Origin: Arthrobacter sp. ok362
GTDB lineage: Bacteria; Actinomycetota; Actinomycetes; Actinomycetales; Micrococcaceae
NCBI RefSeq assembly: GCF_900102785.1
Contig: NZ_FNGC01000001.1
Location: 238,822 to 302,821, forward strand
Reading direction: 5' to 3'
DNA length: 64,000 bases
Part shown: positions 9,851 through 18,512 of the stretch, piece by piece
How positions within the stretch are numbered: the first letter of the stretch is position 1
Layout of the letters: each line of letters begins with the position of its first letter
The notes under the pieces: model-generated
The model's input: only the letters and a program-made list of their open reading frames with translations
Databases searched by the model: none
Told to the model about the DNA's origin: nothing
Position numbers and translations under genes: made by a program

Positions 9851-10011
9851 GGGGGAGACCTCCTTGGGGGTGTTGTCTTTCCAAGGTAGGGACGGCGCGT
9901 TTCAGGGACGGTCGCGGTTTATTAACGCGCTGTGACTTTTGCCTATCGGGGCTTTTATGACGGTGTGAGAATGGCTGTGACGACCACCACGTGAGACAAC
10001 GACACGATGTC

Positions 10012-10029
10012 CAAATAACGGACTATTTG
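10012..10029. promoter_or_regulatory. Inverted repeat CAAATA-N6-TATTTG in nitrate operon upstream region
   Basis: A 6-bp perfect inverted repeat lies in an AT-rich patch between narK and the MHS transporter. It could be a regulator site for either gene. I could not match it to a known consensus. Confidence 0.35.
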
Positions 10030-10143
10030 TCCATTGGCTGGACGGTGGGAACTAATATCAGACATATACGAATCCCTAGCCGGCGGCCCCGGGCATCGGG
10101 CTCTTGGGGAACATCCGACCGGTCTTCATGAAAGCGTTACTAC

Positions 10144-11556
10144 ATGTCATCCACTGCAACCTCCGCGGAGCGTGGGTCCACCAAGCAGGTGAATTCGCGC
10201 GGCCGCGTGATTGTCGCCAGCCTGATCGGCACCACCGTCGAGTTCTATGACTTCTACGTGTATGCCACCGCTGCCGTGCTGGTTTTCCCGAAGCTCTTCT
10301 TCCCCGGGCAGAACGAGACCACCCAGCTGCTGGCGTCCTTCGCTGTGTTCGGCGTCGCGTTCATCGCCCGCCCGCTCGGCTCGATCGTCTTCGGCCACTT
10401 CGGTGACAAGTTCGGCCGCAAGGGCACGCTCGTTGCCTCGCTGCTGACCATGGGTATTGCCACCTTCCTGATCGGCTGCCTGCCGACGGCGACCGTCCCG
10501 GGCTGGGCCTTCTGGGCCCCGGCGCTCCTCGTGGTCCTGCGCTTCGCCCAGGGCCTGGCCCTCGGCGGCGAATGGAGCGGGGCGGCCCTGCTGGCCACCG
10601 AAAACGCCCCGTCGCACAAGCGAGCCATCTACGGCACGTTCCCGCAGTTGGGAGCCCCGATCGGCTTCATCATCGCCAACGTGATCTTCCTGGTCTTCAG
10701 CTACACGCTGACGCCGGAAGCCTTCATGGAATGGGGCTGGCGGGTGCCGTTCCTGCTCAGCGCCGTCATGGTCATCATCGGCCTCTACGTGCGCCTCAAG
10801 CTGATCGAGACCCCGGCCTTCACCAAGGTCCTCGAATCCAACGAGGTTGCCAAGCTGCCGCTGGCACGGGTCTTCAAGACCAGCTGGCGTCCGCTGATCC
10901 TGGGCACGTTCATCATGCTGGCCACCTACGTGCTCTTCTACCTGATGACCACGTTCACGCTGACCTACGGCACCCGGGCGTCCAGCCTGGACACAGCGAA
11001 GGCAGCTGCAGAAAAGGCCGGTAAGCCGATGACCGAAGCCGCCGCGGCAGCGTTCGTCCCGGGCTTGGGCTTCAGCCGGAACGACTTCCTCTGGATGCTG
11101 ATCGCCGGCGTCGTATTCTTCGGTATCTTCACGCTGGTCTCCGGCCCGCTGGCCGAGAAATTCGGCCGCCGCAAGATGCTGATCGCCGTCACCACCGGTA
11201 TTTTGGTCTTCGGCCTGCTGTTCGTTCCGCTGTTCAGCGCCGGCTTCGTGGGCACCATGGCGCTGCTGATCATCGGCTTCTCGCTGATGGGCCTGACGTT
11301 CGGTCCGATGGGTGCGCTGCTGCCGGAGCTGTTCCCGACCAACGTCCGCTACACCGGCTCCGCCATCAGCTACAACGTCTCCAGCATCCTGGGCGCAGCC
11401 GTGGCTCCGTTCATCGCCGTCTGGCTCTGGGAACTGGCCGGAGGCAGCACCGTGCTGGTGGGCGTCTATCTGGCGTCCATGGCCGTGCTGACGCTGATTG
11501 CCCTGTTCGTGAGCAAGGAAACCCGGGACCTCGACTACGAGAACAACGTGGCCTAA
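10144..11556 (+). CDS. MHS-family metabolite:H+ symporter (MFS)
   Basis: The 470-residue protein has about 12 transmembrane helices. EFYDFYVYATA at the first helix and GHFGDKFGRKG in the loop between helices 2 and 3 identify the metabolite:H+ symporter subfamily (citrate, shikimate, proline/betaine and dicarboxylate carriers). The substrate is not determinable. A periplasmic or cytoplasmic Ala-rich loop near residues 280-300 separates the two halves. The last 31 codons recur at 18513-18608 as a truncated second copy. The gene is monocistronic with hairpins downstream. Confidence 0.85.
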   Translation: MSSTATSAERGSTKQVNSRGRVIVASLIGTTVEFYDFYVYATAAVLVFPKLFFPGQNETTQLLASFAVFGVAFIARPLGSIVFGHFGDKFGRKGTLVASLLTMGIATFLIGCLPTATVPGWAFWAPALLVVLRFAQGLALGGEWSGAALLATENAPSHKRAIYGTFPQLGAPIGFIIANVIFLVFSYTLTPEAFMEWGWRVPFLLSAVMVIIGLYVRLKLIETPAFTKVLESNEVAKLPLARVFKTSWRPLILGTFIMLATYVLFYLMTTFTLTYGTRASSLDTAKAAAEKAGKPMTEAAAAAFVPGLGFSRNDFLWMLIAGVVFFGIFTLVSGPLAEKFGRRKMLIAVTTGILVFGLLFVPLFSAGFVGTMALLIIGFSLMGLTFGPMGALLPELFPTNVRYTGSAISYNVSSILGAAVAPFIAVWLWELAGGSTVLVGVYLASMAVLTLIALFVSKETRDLDYENNVA

Positions 11557-11575
11557 GCCTCGCCGATAACGCAGA

Positions 11576-11595
11576 AGCCCGGCGTGCGCCGGGTT
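11576..11595 (+). terminator. Hairpin after MHS transporter gene
   Basis: GCCCGGCG and CGCCGGGT arms around a 2-nt loop lie 20 nt after the stop. No long T-run follows. Confidence 0.5.
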
Positions 11596-11603
11596 CTGGC
11601 GGT

Positions 11604-11638
11604 CGTTGCAACACCCTGGATTTTGGGGAGTTGCAACG
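11604..11638. terminator. Second hairpin, GTTGCAAC arms
   Basis: CGTTGCAAC and GTTGCAACG arms with additional pairing of ACCC against GGGG inside. It lies between the MHS gene and the convergent DUF1345-like gene, so it may act for both. Confidence 0.4.
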
Positions 11639-11721
11639 GCCGTGTCGTCTTTAACAGATGAAACAGGGTTTGAGTGAGGAGAACCGGTGGAGGCACGTCG
11701 GGGTTGGGCCGGCCCGAGGTC

Positions 11722-12414
11722 TTAGCCCAGCAGGGAGACTGCGTGGGCGATGACGAGGGCCAGCAGGACGAATCCTCCGGCGGCTTCGAGACCCATCATC
11801 ATTTTGGCCCGGGGAGACAAAGGCATGGTGTCCGTGGGACTGAATGCCATGGAATTAGACAAGGAGAAGTAGGTGTAGTCGACGAAGGAAGCCACCCACC
11901 CGCTCTTGACTGACGACCGCGTCGCAACTTCCGTGACAGCGTCATGGTCTTCGTCCTGGGGAAACCGGAAGTCAGCAGCCGGAAGACTGTCCCGGTGGGC
12001 ATTCCGCCGTGCGACCGGCCCGCCGCGGTCCAATTCCCAGAAAACCAGGGCGAACGCGATGATGTTAGTTACCCAGATCTGCAGTGCTGCCAGGAGGAGC
12101 GTGCGCCCGTTGCCGCTGCCGGAGGAGGTCAGCAGAATGATGAGTTGCACCAAGGCAACACCATTGGCGGCGACGAGGAGGAGTGCCTGGCCCGTGGCCA
12201 ATTTTTTTGACCATCGTGTCTCTTTGCGCAGGCGGCGCGGGTTAAGGATCAGCAAGGGAATGAGCATCACGAGTCCAGTTCCCACGACTGTGTAGCGGAT
12301 GACCGGGAGGAAGGCGCTGGGAAGGGCGGCGTAGAGACCCAGTGCAATCAGCAGGCCGGTTACGGCCGGCCAACGGTGTTGGGAGCGGTCCTTCGCGTTT
12401 GCCGTGTCAGGCAT
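11722..12414 (-). CDS. DUF1345-like membrane protein
   Basis: The protein has 230 residues and four to five hydrophobic segments. A conserved-looking loop reads FVDYTYFSLSNSMAFSPTD near residues 175-195, followed by a final helix, which fits DUF1345. That family resembles two-helix ion-channel proteins, but no function is established. The ATG at 12414 is preceded by TAGAAT with exactly 6 nt between, so a leaderless mRNA is likely. The gene is convergent with the MHS transporter. Confidence 0.65.
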   Translation of the reverse strand: MPDTANAKDRSQHRWPAVTGLLIALGLYAALPSAFLPVIRYTVVGTGLVMLIPLLILNPRRLRKETRWSKKLATGQALLLVAANGVALVQLIILLTSSGSGNGRTLLLAALQIWVTNIIAFALVFWELDRGGPVARRNAHRDSLPAADFRFPQDEDHDAVTEVATRSSVKSGWVASFVDYTYFSLSNSMAFSPTDTMPLSPRAKMMMGLEAAGGFVLLALVIAHAVSLLG

Positions 12415-12420
12415 CCACCG

Positions 12421-12426
12421 ATTCTA
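12421..12426 (-). promoter_or_regulatory. Leaderless -10 element TAGAAT
   Basis: TAGAAT, 6 nt, then the ATG at 12414 on the minus strand. Confidence 0.65.
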
Positions 12427-12606
12427 GGCAAACCGCCCAGCATTCCGGCTGGGCGCGCCATGGAAGCTAAGACATGGTTCTAAGCTTACATACCATTGCG
12501 CAGGCGCAAGCACTCCAGTTAGATTGTTATCAGGGGGGACCACGTCGGCCCTGGAAATTTGGCGGGATGCTGACGTAATTGCTGACACGCTAAGGAGTTG
12601 CCTTCT

Positions 12607-13617
12607 ATGGAAAAAGCCGGGCGCATCGTCGTCATTACGGGATCCACTGGCGGAATCGGACGCGCTTCGGCAGTCGCCTTCGGCCGTCAAGGCGCCGTGG
12701 TGGCGTTACTTGCCCGCGGTGAGGCGGGCCTGGCCGGAGCCGCGCAGGAGGTGGAGGCTGCTGGCGGCCGGGCGTGGACCATAAGTGTCGATGTCGCCGA
12801 CGCTGAAGCGGTCGATGCCGCCGCCGAGCGGATTGAGCGCGAGCTGGGACCCATCGACGTCTGGGTCAATGTTGCGTTCACCTCTGTATTCTCCCCATTT
12901 TCCGAAATCACTGCTGGGGAGTTCAGGCGCGTTACCGAGGTCAGCTATCTCGGTTATGTCTACGGAACGATATCGGCCTTGAGGCGCATGCGGCCTCGGA
13001 ACCGGGGAGTCATTGTGCAGGTCGGCTCGGCCCTTGCCTACCGCGGCATCCCACTTCAGACTGCTTATTGCGGCGCCAAGCACGCCATTCAGGGGTTCAA
13101 TGAATCCCTGAGGTGTGAACTGCTGCATGAATCGAGCGGAATCCACACCACAATGGTGCAAATGCCGGCGGTGAACACACCCCAGTTTTCCTGGGTGCTG
13201 TCCCGTCTTCCGCATCACGCGCAGCCCGTGCCACCCATTTACCAGCCAGAAGTTGCCGCGCGGGCGGTGGTCTATGCAGCGGACCATCCACGGCGACGCG
13301 AGTACTGGGTGGGCGGCAGCACCGCCGGAACACTCATTGCGAACTCCTTCGCTCCTGGCCTGCTGGACCGTTACCTGGCCAAGACGGGCTTCAAGGCCCA
13401 GCAGACCTCGGAACCTCGCAGAGCCGACCAGCCCGTGAACCTTTGGGAGCCCGCAGACTCCGAGAAGGATTTCGGAACGCATGGCATTTTTGATAGCCGG
13501 TCCGCCCGGCACAGCGCGCAGCTTTGGGCCTCCCAGCACCATACAGCCGTCGGCGCTGCCGCGGCCGGGCTCCTCGCGGCCGCTGCCGGAGTGCTGTTCC
13601 GGGCGGCGCGCCGGTGA
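12607..13617 (+). CDS. SDR oxidoreductase with C-terminal hydrophobic helix
   Basis: The 336-residue protein begins with a Rossmann fold: TGSTGGIGR at about residues 11-19. The active-site Ser is in VGSALAYRG and the Tyr/Lys pair in YCGAKHA. The usual NNAG is replaced by NVAF. After the ~250-residue SDR core there is an extension that ends in a hydrophobic helix (about 310-332), so the enzyme may be tethered to the membrane. AGGAG lies 9 nt before the ATG at 12607. Its end overlaps the next gene (GTGA), so the two products are probably made together. The substrate is unknown. Confidence 0.85.
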   Translation: MEKAGRIVVITGSTGGIGRASAVAFGRQGAVVALLARGEAGLAGAAQEVEAAGGRAWTISVDVADAEAVDAAAERIERELGPIDVWVNVAFTSVFSPFSEITAGEFRRVTEVSYLGYVYGTISALRRMRPRNRGVIVQVGSALAYRGIPLQTAYCGAKHAIQGFNESLRCELLHESSGIHTTMVQMPAVNTPQFSWVLSRLPHHAQPVPPIYQPEVAARAVVYAADHPRRREYWVGGSTAGTLIANSFAPGLLDRYLAKTGFKAQQTSEPRRADQPVNLWEPADSEKDFGTHGIFDSRSARHSAQLWASQHHTAVGAAAAGLLAAAAGVLFRAARR

Positions 13618-13931
13618 AGCCGCTGGAAGTGGTCCGGGCGGCCTACGGCATGAGCGAGTTGCTGGCACCGGACTTCGTGTCGGGCCGGCTGCTCGGTGAG
13701 GCGCCGGACGGCAGGGCGCGGGCGGTGATTCGGGTACTCGGCGCGCGGCATTTGCTTCAGGCGGTGCTGACGGCACGGGCCGGGCGGACTGCCCACCGTG
13801 TGGGGGGCAGCGTTGATGCGGTCCACGCTGCGAGCATGATTGTTCTTGCCGCGTTGGATGGCCGCCATCGGCGGTCCGCGGCCGCTAACGCCGCCCTTGC
13901 ATTGGTCTTCGCGGCGGGGGAGTTCAAGTGA
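13614..13931 (+). CDS. Small hypothetical protein coupled to the SDR
   Basis: The product has 105 residues from the GTG at 13614, which overlaps the SDR stop codon by GTGA. It is alanine-rich and mostly helical, with VRVLGARHLLQAVLT-like and DAVHAASMIVLAALD segments. No signal peptide or motif is seen. Small proteins of this kind occur beside SDR genes, but I know no function. Coupling to the SDR is the main clue that it is expressed. Confidence 0.6.
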   Translation: MKPLEVVRAAYGMSELLAPDFVSGRLLGEAPDGRARAVIRVLGARHLLQAVLTARAGRTAHRVGGSVDAVHAASMIVLAALDGRHRRSAAANAALALVFAAGEFK

Positions 13932-13974
13932 TCATCTCGTGCGGTGCTGGGTTCGGGCATCGAAGCACTGGCGC

Positions 13975-14463
13975 TCACCTCTGGAGATCGATGGTGAACC
14001 GGCCGTCCTCGCTGCCGTCGCCGCCGTCGGCCTCGGCAAACGCGTTCATGCCCTGCGCCGCAATGTCGCGCAACTCCTTCGGCAGCCGTCCCATTACCGC
14101 GGCGACGGCTGTCCGCCGGTGTTCCAGGACGGTGTTGACCAGAGAGGCGCCCTCGGGGGTCAGGGACAGTGCCCGGTACCGCCTGTCCCCGGGGTCATCG
14201 CGCCGGGCGATCAATCCGGCGTTGACCAGGCGGTCGCAGATGCGGGTGGCGTTGGATGGATGGACCCCCAGTTCGGTGGCAATGGCGCCGGGATTCTGCG
14301 GCCCGCGCGTGGCAATCAGGACAAGCACCCGCAATTGGGGGGTGGTGACAACGTCTTCGACTTCGATCACCGACTGCGCCACGACGCGCAACAGTACGTT
14401 CGCGGCCCGAAGGACCGCATCGACATGGGCATCGGCGGCGCCGCCGTCTTCAAATCTCTCCAC
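13975..14463 (-). CDS. MarR-family transcriptional regulator
   Basis: The 162-residue protein has a winged helix at about residues 35-110. The recognition region is IATELGVHPSNATRICDRL and the wing is DDPGDRRYRALSLTPEG, which contains the DxRxxxLT pattern of the family. The GTG at 14463 is chosen over earlier in-frame starts because GATACT lies 7 nt before it and because upstream translation is low-complexity. The ligand and targets are unknown. The nearby SDR pair is a possible target. Confidence 0.8.
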   Translation of the reverse strand: MERFEDGGAADAHVDAVLRAANVLLRVVAQSVIEVEDVVTTPQLRVLVLIATRGPQNPGAIATELGVHPSNATRICDRLVNAGLIARRDDPGDRRYRALSLTPEGASLVNTVLEHRRTAVAAVMGRLPKELRDIAAQGMNAFAEADGGDGSEDGRFTIDLQR

Positions 14464-14470
14464 GAACCCC

Positions 14471-14476
14471 AGTATC
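14471..14476 (-). promoter_or_regulatory. Leaderless -10 element GATACT
   Basis: TGATACT with 7 nt to the GTG of the MarR gene on the minus strand. Confidence 0.45.
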
Positions 14477-14680
14477 ACCCCGGTACTTGCGCGGCAGCAA
14501 AGTTTGCCCTGCGGCACATGTCTTTCCGATTGAGGAGGAGCGCCGCCCCTGCCGACGCGCGCCGGGCGTACGCGGTCCTGCGCGGGATGACGAGCTCGAC
14601 CGGAGCCATGGCCGCAGCCGCCACTCTTGGGCTGCCGGAGCGCGACGAGGCAAAACGGAATTACGACTAGCGCTGGGACG

Positions 14681-15435
14681 GACAAGGTCGGCAACTGGGT
14701 AACGGGCAATTCCAACTGGATATTTTTGGTGAAGCCCTGTTGCTTTACACCACGGCCGCCCGCCACGACCAGCTCGATATGACGCGCTGGCAGGCCGTCG
14801 AGCAGGCCGTGGCTGGAATTGAAGCGAAATGGGCCACCCCCGATGCCGGTGTCTGGGAACTCCACAACGAACAGTGGACCCATTCCCGGCTGATGTGCGT
14901 CGCCGGTCTCAGGGCCATCTCCCGGTACGCCCCCGCCACCCAGGCCGCCGTCTGGGGATCACTGGCCGACAGGATCCTGGCGGAAACGGCAGCCACATGC
15001 ACGCACTTCAGTGGCACGTGGCAGCGATCAGCCGCCGACGCCAGGATCGATGCGGCGCTGCTTATTCCCACCGTCCGTGGAGCTGTCCCGGGCCACCACT
15101 CCCGTTCCCTCGCCACGGCAGAAGCCGTGAGGAAAGAACTCCTCGACGATGGCTACGTCTACAGGTTCAGGCACAAGCCCGGTCCTTTGGGTGATGTCGA
15201 AGACGCCTTCCTCCTGTGCGGGTTCTTCCTGGCCCTAACGGAATATCAGCAAGGCAATGTCAAGGATGCGTTCAGGCTCTTCGAACGCAACCGGGCCGCC
15301 TGCGCTTCCCCGGGATTGTTCACCGAAGAATTCGACATCGAACAGCGCCAGCTTCGCGGTAACTTCCCTCAGGCCTTCGTCCACGCCGCCATGCTCGAAA
15401 CAGCCCACTGGCTCGCCCGGCCACCAGGAGCGTGA
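14681..15435 (+). pseudogene. Remnant of a GH15 glucoamylase/trehalase-like gene
   Basis: Only the C-terminal part, about 250 residues of a family that is usually near 600, is present. Conserved GH15 features remain: GQFQLDIFGEALLL, GVWEL with the putative general acid, THSRLMC, FLLCGFF, and FTEEFD followed by GNFPQAFVHAA. The upstream reading DKVGNWV is in a different frame from GQFQLD: one base is missing near 14702 compared with the expected VNGQFQ. The N-terminal domain and half the barrel are absent, so the gene is broken. The open part starts around 14740. Confidence 0.75.
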
Positions 15436-15470
15436 AGCCCGGTGTGTTCAGTGAACACACCGGGCTTTTT
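15436..15470 (+). terminator. Intrinsic terminator, perfect 15-bp arms
   Basis: AGCCCGGTGTGTTCA pairs exactly with its complement 1 nt later and is followed by TTTTT. It lies directly after the GH15 remnant. Confidence 0.9.
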
Positions 15471-15487
15471 CGCGCCGTTGTGGGTAC

Positions 15488-17203
15488 CTACTTCCCCGAG
15501 TTGTTGTTGCCGTTCCCGGCGTTGGTGATGGAGGCCACGGCGCCGGTCTGTTCGTTGAGCAGGACCTTGTCGTTGCGCCGCTTATCGAAGTTGAACATGG
15601 CGCTCACCGAGCCCGCGGTGGCATCGGCGGAGGCGTCGCCGATTTGGCCGGTGTGCCAGTTGTCTTCGATGAAGCGCAGGATCGAGGCCTGGTCGGTTTG
15701 GGTGTGGTCCACGAAGTTCTTCTTCGCATAGGGGGAGATGACCACGAGCGGCTGGCGCGGGCCGGGGCCGCACCGGTCAGCGTAGCCGCCGGCCATCGGA
15801 ATTCCACTGGCTGCCGCGTTCTGGCACCAGGCGGCGTCGTCGTCGGCATTGGAAGAGTTCTTGACCTTAGCAGCGACGTGGTCGTACCAGCCGTCCGAAT
15901 CGTCGTACGCGAGCACCACGGCCGTGTTTTTCCAGTTCTTGGATTTCTGGATTTGGTTCACCGCGTTGGTGATGAAGTTCTGCTCGTCGACCGGGTCGGA
16001 GTAGGCGGCGTGGCCGTCCTGAAACATTCCGGCCTTCAGGAAGGACACTGCGGGCATGTTGTCGGTATTGACCACCTTATTGAACGCGGTGAGATCGTAC
16101 TCGTGGTTCGCCTGGCCGTTGTGGCCGATTTCCGCGTCGGACGCCGGCGCCAGGTGGTGGGGGTTGGCGGTGGAGGCGTAGTACTGGAACGGCTGGTGGT
16201 GCGGGGAGTAGTCAACGACGCTGGCGCCGGCGGCGTTCGTGTGGCTGGACAGGCACGACGCCGGGGTGGTCGCTGTCGCGGCAGTCGTCGGTGTGAAGCC
16301 GCCCTGGAACCAGCCCCAGGACGTGCCCCGGGCGTTGAGCAGGTCGCCGATGTTCTTGCCCGCCATGCCGGCCAGGTTGCCGGTTTTGGCGTGGCTGTTG
16401 TTCGAGCAGTCATCGTGGACCGGATCAGGGTCGTTGATGACCGTGCCGACGCCGTTCACATCCGGCTGGCGGACAGCGCTGCTTCCCGCCGCCGCAGTGG
16501 CCACGGGCTGTCCGGCGGGAGTGTATTCGGTGGCCCCGTGCGTCTGGCCGGCGATCAGGTTCAGGGCACCCGGTGTGGAGGGGCCGAAGACGGTGCTGAA
16601 GTGGTTGTCGCTCATCGAGTAGTTCTGGGCGTAGTTCCAGATGCCGGTGACGGTGTTGCCGTCGTAGTAGTCCATGGTCAGGCCGGGGCGTCCGTACTGG
16701 TTGGTGCCGCAGGCGTCCCGGCTGGTGAACTGGACGAACTTGTCCATCGCCCCGCCGTTGTATGCATTCTGCTCAGCGGCGTATCCGTGGTCCTGGTCGC
16801 ACGTGACGGCCTGCATCGGTGAGAGCCGGGCCGGCTGCGCCGAGTTGGGGTTGTTCGGTGCCAGCAGTCCGGCGGTGGCCAGAGTGTTGATGTCCTTGGG
16901 CGTGTTCCTCGCAGCGGTGAAGGAGGCCGCCTGGGTGCCGGTGCCCTGCTGGACTTCTCCGGGGGTGTTGGCGGCCTTGGGGTAGGTGGCGAAGTAGTGG
17001 TCGAAAGAGACGTTCTCCTGGAAAATCACCACTACATGCTTGATCGGCGTCGCGGTGCTGTCGTGATTTTCGCCGGCGGTGGCGGGGCCGGCGCCGAAGC
17101 CGAAGAGTCCGGCTGTCAGCGCCGAGGCCGCCAGGGCTCCGGCGCCCGTGGCGGCGGCGACCCGCTTCCGGGTGAATAGTCGTACTGGGTGAGGATGAGG
17201 CAT
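15488..17203 (-). CDS. Exported phospholipase C / acid phosphatase-like phosphoesterase
   Basis: The 571-residue protein has a basic N-terminus and hydrophobic signal (residues 10-42, ending PATAGE). The family signature follows: VVVIFQENVSFDHYFATYP near residues 55-73, close to the ENRSFDHYFG of bacterial phospholipase C and AcpA phosphatases. Further family features are DHPAY-like DDSDGWYDHV and the C-terminal VVISPYAKKNFVDHT. It should hydrolyse phosphoesters outside the cytoplasm. The signal has RKR rather than twin Arg, so Sec or Tat is unresolved. It is downstream of the DUF6454 gene on the same strand, 134 nt apart. Confidence 0.85.
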   Translation of the reverse strand: MPHPHPVRLFTRKRVAAATGAGALAASALTAGLFGFGAGPATAGENHDSTATPIKHVVVIFQENVSFDHYFATYPKAANTPGEVQQGTGTQAASFTAARNTPKDINTLATAGLLAPNNPNSAQPARLSPMQAVTCDQDHGYAAEQNAYNGGAMDKFVQFTSRDACGTNQYGRPGLTMDYYDGNTVTGIWNYAQNYSMSDNHFSTVFGPSTPGALNLIAGQTHGATEYTPAGQPVATAAAGSSAVRQPDVNGVGTVINDPDPVHDDCSNNSHAKTGNLAGMAGKNIGDLLNARGTSWGWFQGGFTPTTAATATTPASCLSSHTNAAGASVVDYSPHHQPFQYYASTANPHHLAPASDAEIGHNGQANHEYDLTAFNKVVNTDNMPAVSFLKAGMFQDGHAAYSDPVDEQNFITNAVNQIQKSKNWKNTAVVLAYDDSDGWYDHVAAKVKNSSNADDDAAWCQNAAASGIPMAGGYADRCGPGPRQPLVVISPYAKKNFVDHTQTDQASILRFIEDNWHTGQIGDASADATAGSVSAMFNFDKRRNDKVLLNEQTGAVASITNAGNGNNNSGK

Positions 17204-17337
17204 GGAGTTACCAATCGTTGCTGTTTAGGGGTGCCGGAAGCTGATGGCCGGCTTTCGTATGTTGCTAGGGAAGGAATGCGGCCGGCATGCGGCGTCGCGG
17301 CAGGCATGCCGCGTCGCGGGCCGGCGTCGCGGTTCCA

Positions 17338-18366
17338 TTACTTTGCTGGGGTGACGGTGGCCTCGTAGGTGAGGATTTCGGTGCCGTTGCCTTCGTCGCC
17401 ATTGTCGGGCGCCACCTTCATGGTGAGGTGGTTCCCGTCGGCGGTCATTTTGAACGGGTTTCGGGTGGCCACATGGCCGGCGGTGGACCACTGCTGGAAC
17501 GGTACGTCGCGGATCACGCTGTGGGATTTGAGGCCGATCATCGCCATGCCGCCGAGTTCGTAGATGGCACCGGTGCCGCCGGCCGCCGGGGTCTGCGGGA
17601 GGTTGGTGATGCCGGCGCAGAGCATCTTGGAGTTGGGCACGTACTGGCAGTCCTGGTAGTCGATGAAGAAGTTTGGGTTCTGCCAGGTGGATAGCTGCCT
17701 GCCCTGCAGATCCCACTCCGCGAAGCGGCGCGAGCCCCAGGTGTTGCCGACCAGATGGCCGGTCTGCCTGTCCATCACGATGCCGCCGAAGTGGTCCTTC
17801 ACCTCGAACTGCTTGTGCACGTCGAGGGTATTCGCGTCGACGCGGTAGACGATGGCGCTGCTGTCCGGCCGGTACTGGGCCACGGGAACCCAGACGTTGG
17901 TGCCGTCAAAGTCGATGCCGCCGGGGTGGTACATGTCGCCCTCGCCCAGAATGACGTCCTTTTGCAGGTTTCCGGACTTGTCCATGACGAAAAGATGGCC
18001 TATGCCCTTGCCGGGGGTGCGATCGAATCCGTTCTGCGGGGACGGGAACTTCTTGGTCGGTTCGATGATCTGAACGGCCGAGAGGAAGATGTGGTCCTGG
18101 CTGTAGGCGATTCCCTCGGTGTGGTAGGTGGGGAAGTTCAGCTTCAGCTTGGACGTCTGCTGCCAGTTCGTGTTCCGGTCGACACCGTTGAAGGCGTCGG
18201 CCAGGGCCGTGGTCGATTCACTGTGGTTGCCGGAACCGGCGGCGTTTCCGCCGTGCTGATCGTTGTTGCCTGCAGCCTGTGCGGCCGCGGTGCCTCCGAT
18301 TGCGGACGCGGCCAGGATGATGGCCGCAGCGGAAGTGAGGATGCCTCGGGTGCGAGTCGCGCTCAT
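17338..18366 (-). CDS. Exported DUF6454-family protein
   Basis: The 342-residue protein has a cleavable signal (MSATRTRGILTSAAAIILAA through AQAAG at about residue 32) and a mature domain with repeated beta-strand and turn segments (YHPGGIDFDGTNVWVPVAQ, GHLVGNTWGSRRFAEWDLQG), as in beta-propeller folds. It matches DUF6454, for which no activity is established. The start is the ATG at 18366 with GAGAGG 7 nt upstream. PHO-box-like repeats lie 58-84 nt upstream. The downstream phosphoesterase gene suggests a shared role in extracellular phosphate or lipid use. Confidence 0.7.
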   Translation of the reverse strand: MSATRTRGILTSAAAIILAASAIGGTAAAQAAGNNDQHGGNAAGSGNHSESTTALADAFNGVDRNTNWQQTSKLKLNFPTYHTEGIAYSQDHIFLSAVQIIEPTKKFPSPQNGFDRTPGKGIGHLFVMDKSGNLQKDVILGEGDMYHPGGIDFDGTNVWVPVAQYRPDSSAIVYRVDANTLDVHKQFEVKDHFGGIVMDRQTGHLVGNTWGSRRFAEWDLQGRQLSTWQNPNFFIDYQDCQYVPNSKMLCAGITNLPQTPAAGGTGAIYELGGMAMIGLKSHSVIRDVPFQQWSTAGHVATRNPFKMTADGNHLTMKVAPDNGDEGNGTEILTYEATVTPAK

Positions 18367-18423
18367 GGGTGAGCCTCTCAAAGGTTGGGACTTATCAAGA
18401 GCTCGCGACGTTACTGGGCGGTA

Positions 18424-18450
18424 ATGAACGCCCGGGGCGGGTGGGTGAAC
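18424..18450 (-). promoter_or_regulatory. PHO-box-like direct repeat upstream of exported pair
   Basis: On the minus strand GTTCACCCAC recurs as GTTCATTAC 21 nt later, close to two 11-nt periods. GTTCAYY units at this period are what actinobacterial PhoP recognises. The middle unit is degenerate. Confidence 0.4.
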
Positions 18451-18512
18451 AGCAGGTTGCGGCAAAAGCCGACTTGGGGAAATCGGAGCCGCCAACCCGC
18501 GGGTTGAGCTTG

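Noticed and set aside
9911..9930. Possible GlnR box upstream of narK
   Set aside because: GCGAC and GAAAC half-sites occur on the minus strand but with a 7-nt gap instead of the usual 6, and the first base differs. The match is too weak to claim.
14518..14670. 50-codon plus-strand frame after the MarR gene
   Set aside because: It starts MSFRLRRSAAPADARRAYAV and has no convincing ribosome site placement or membrane character. It may be chance in GC-rich DNA.
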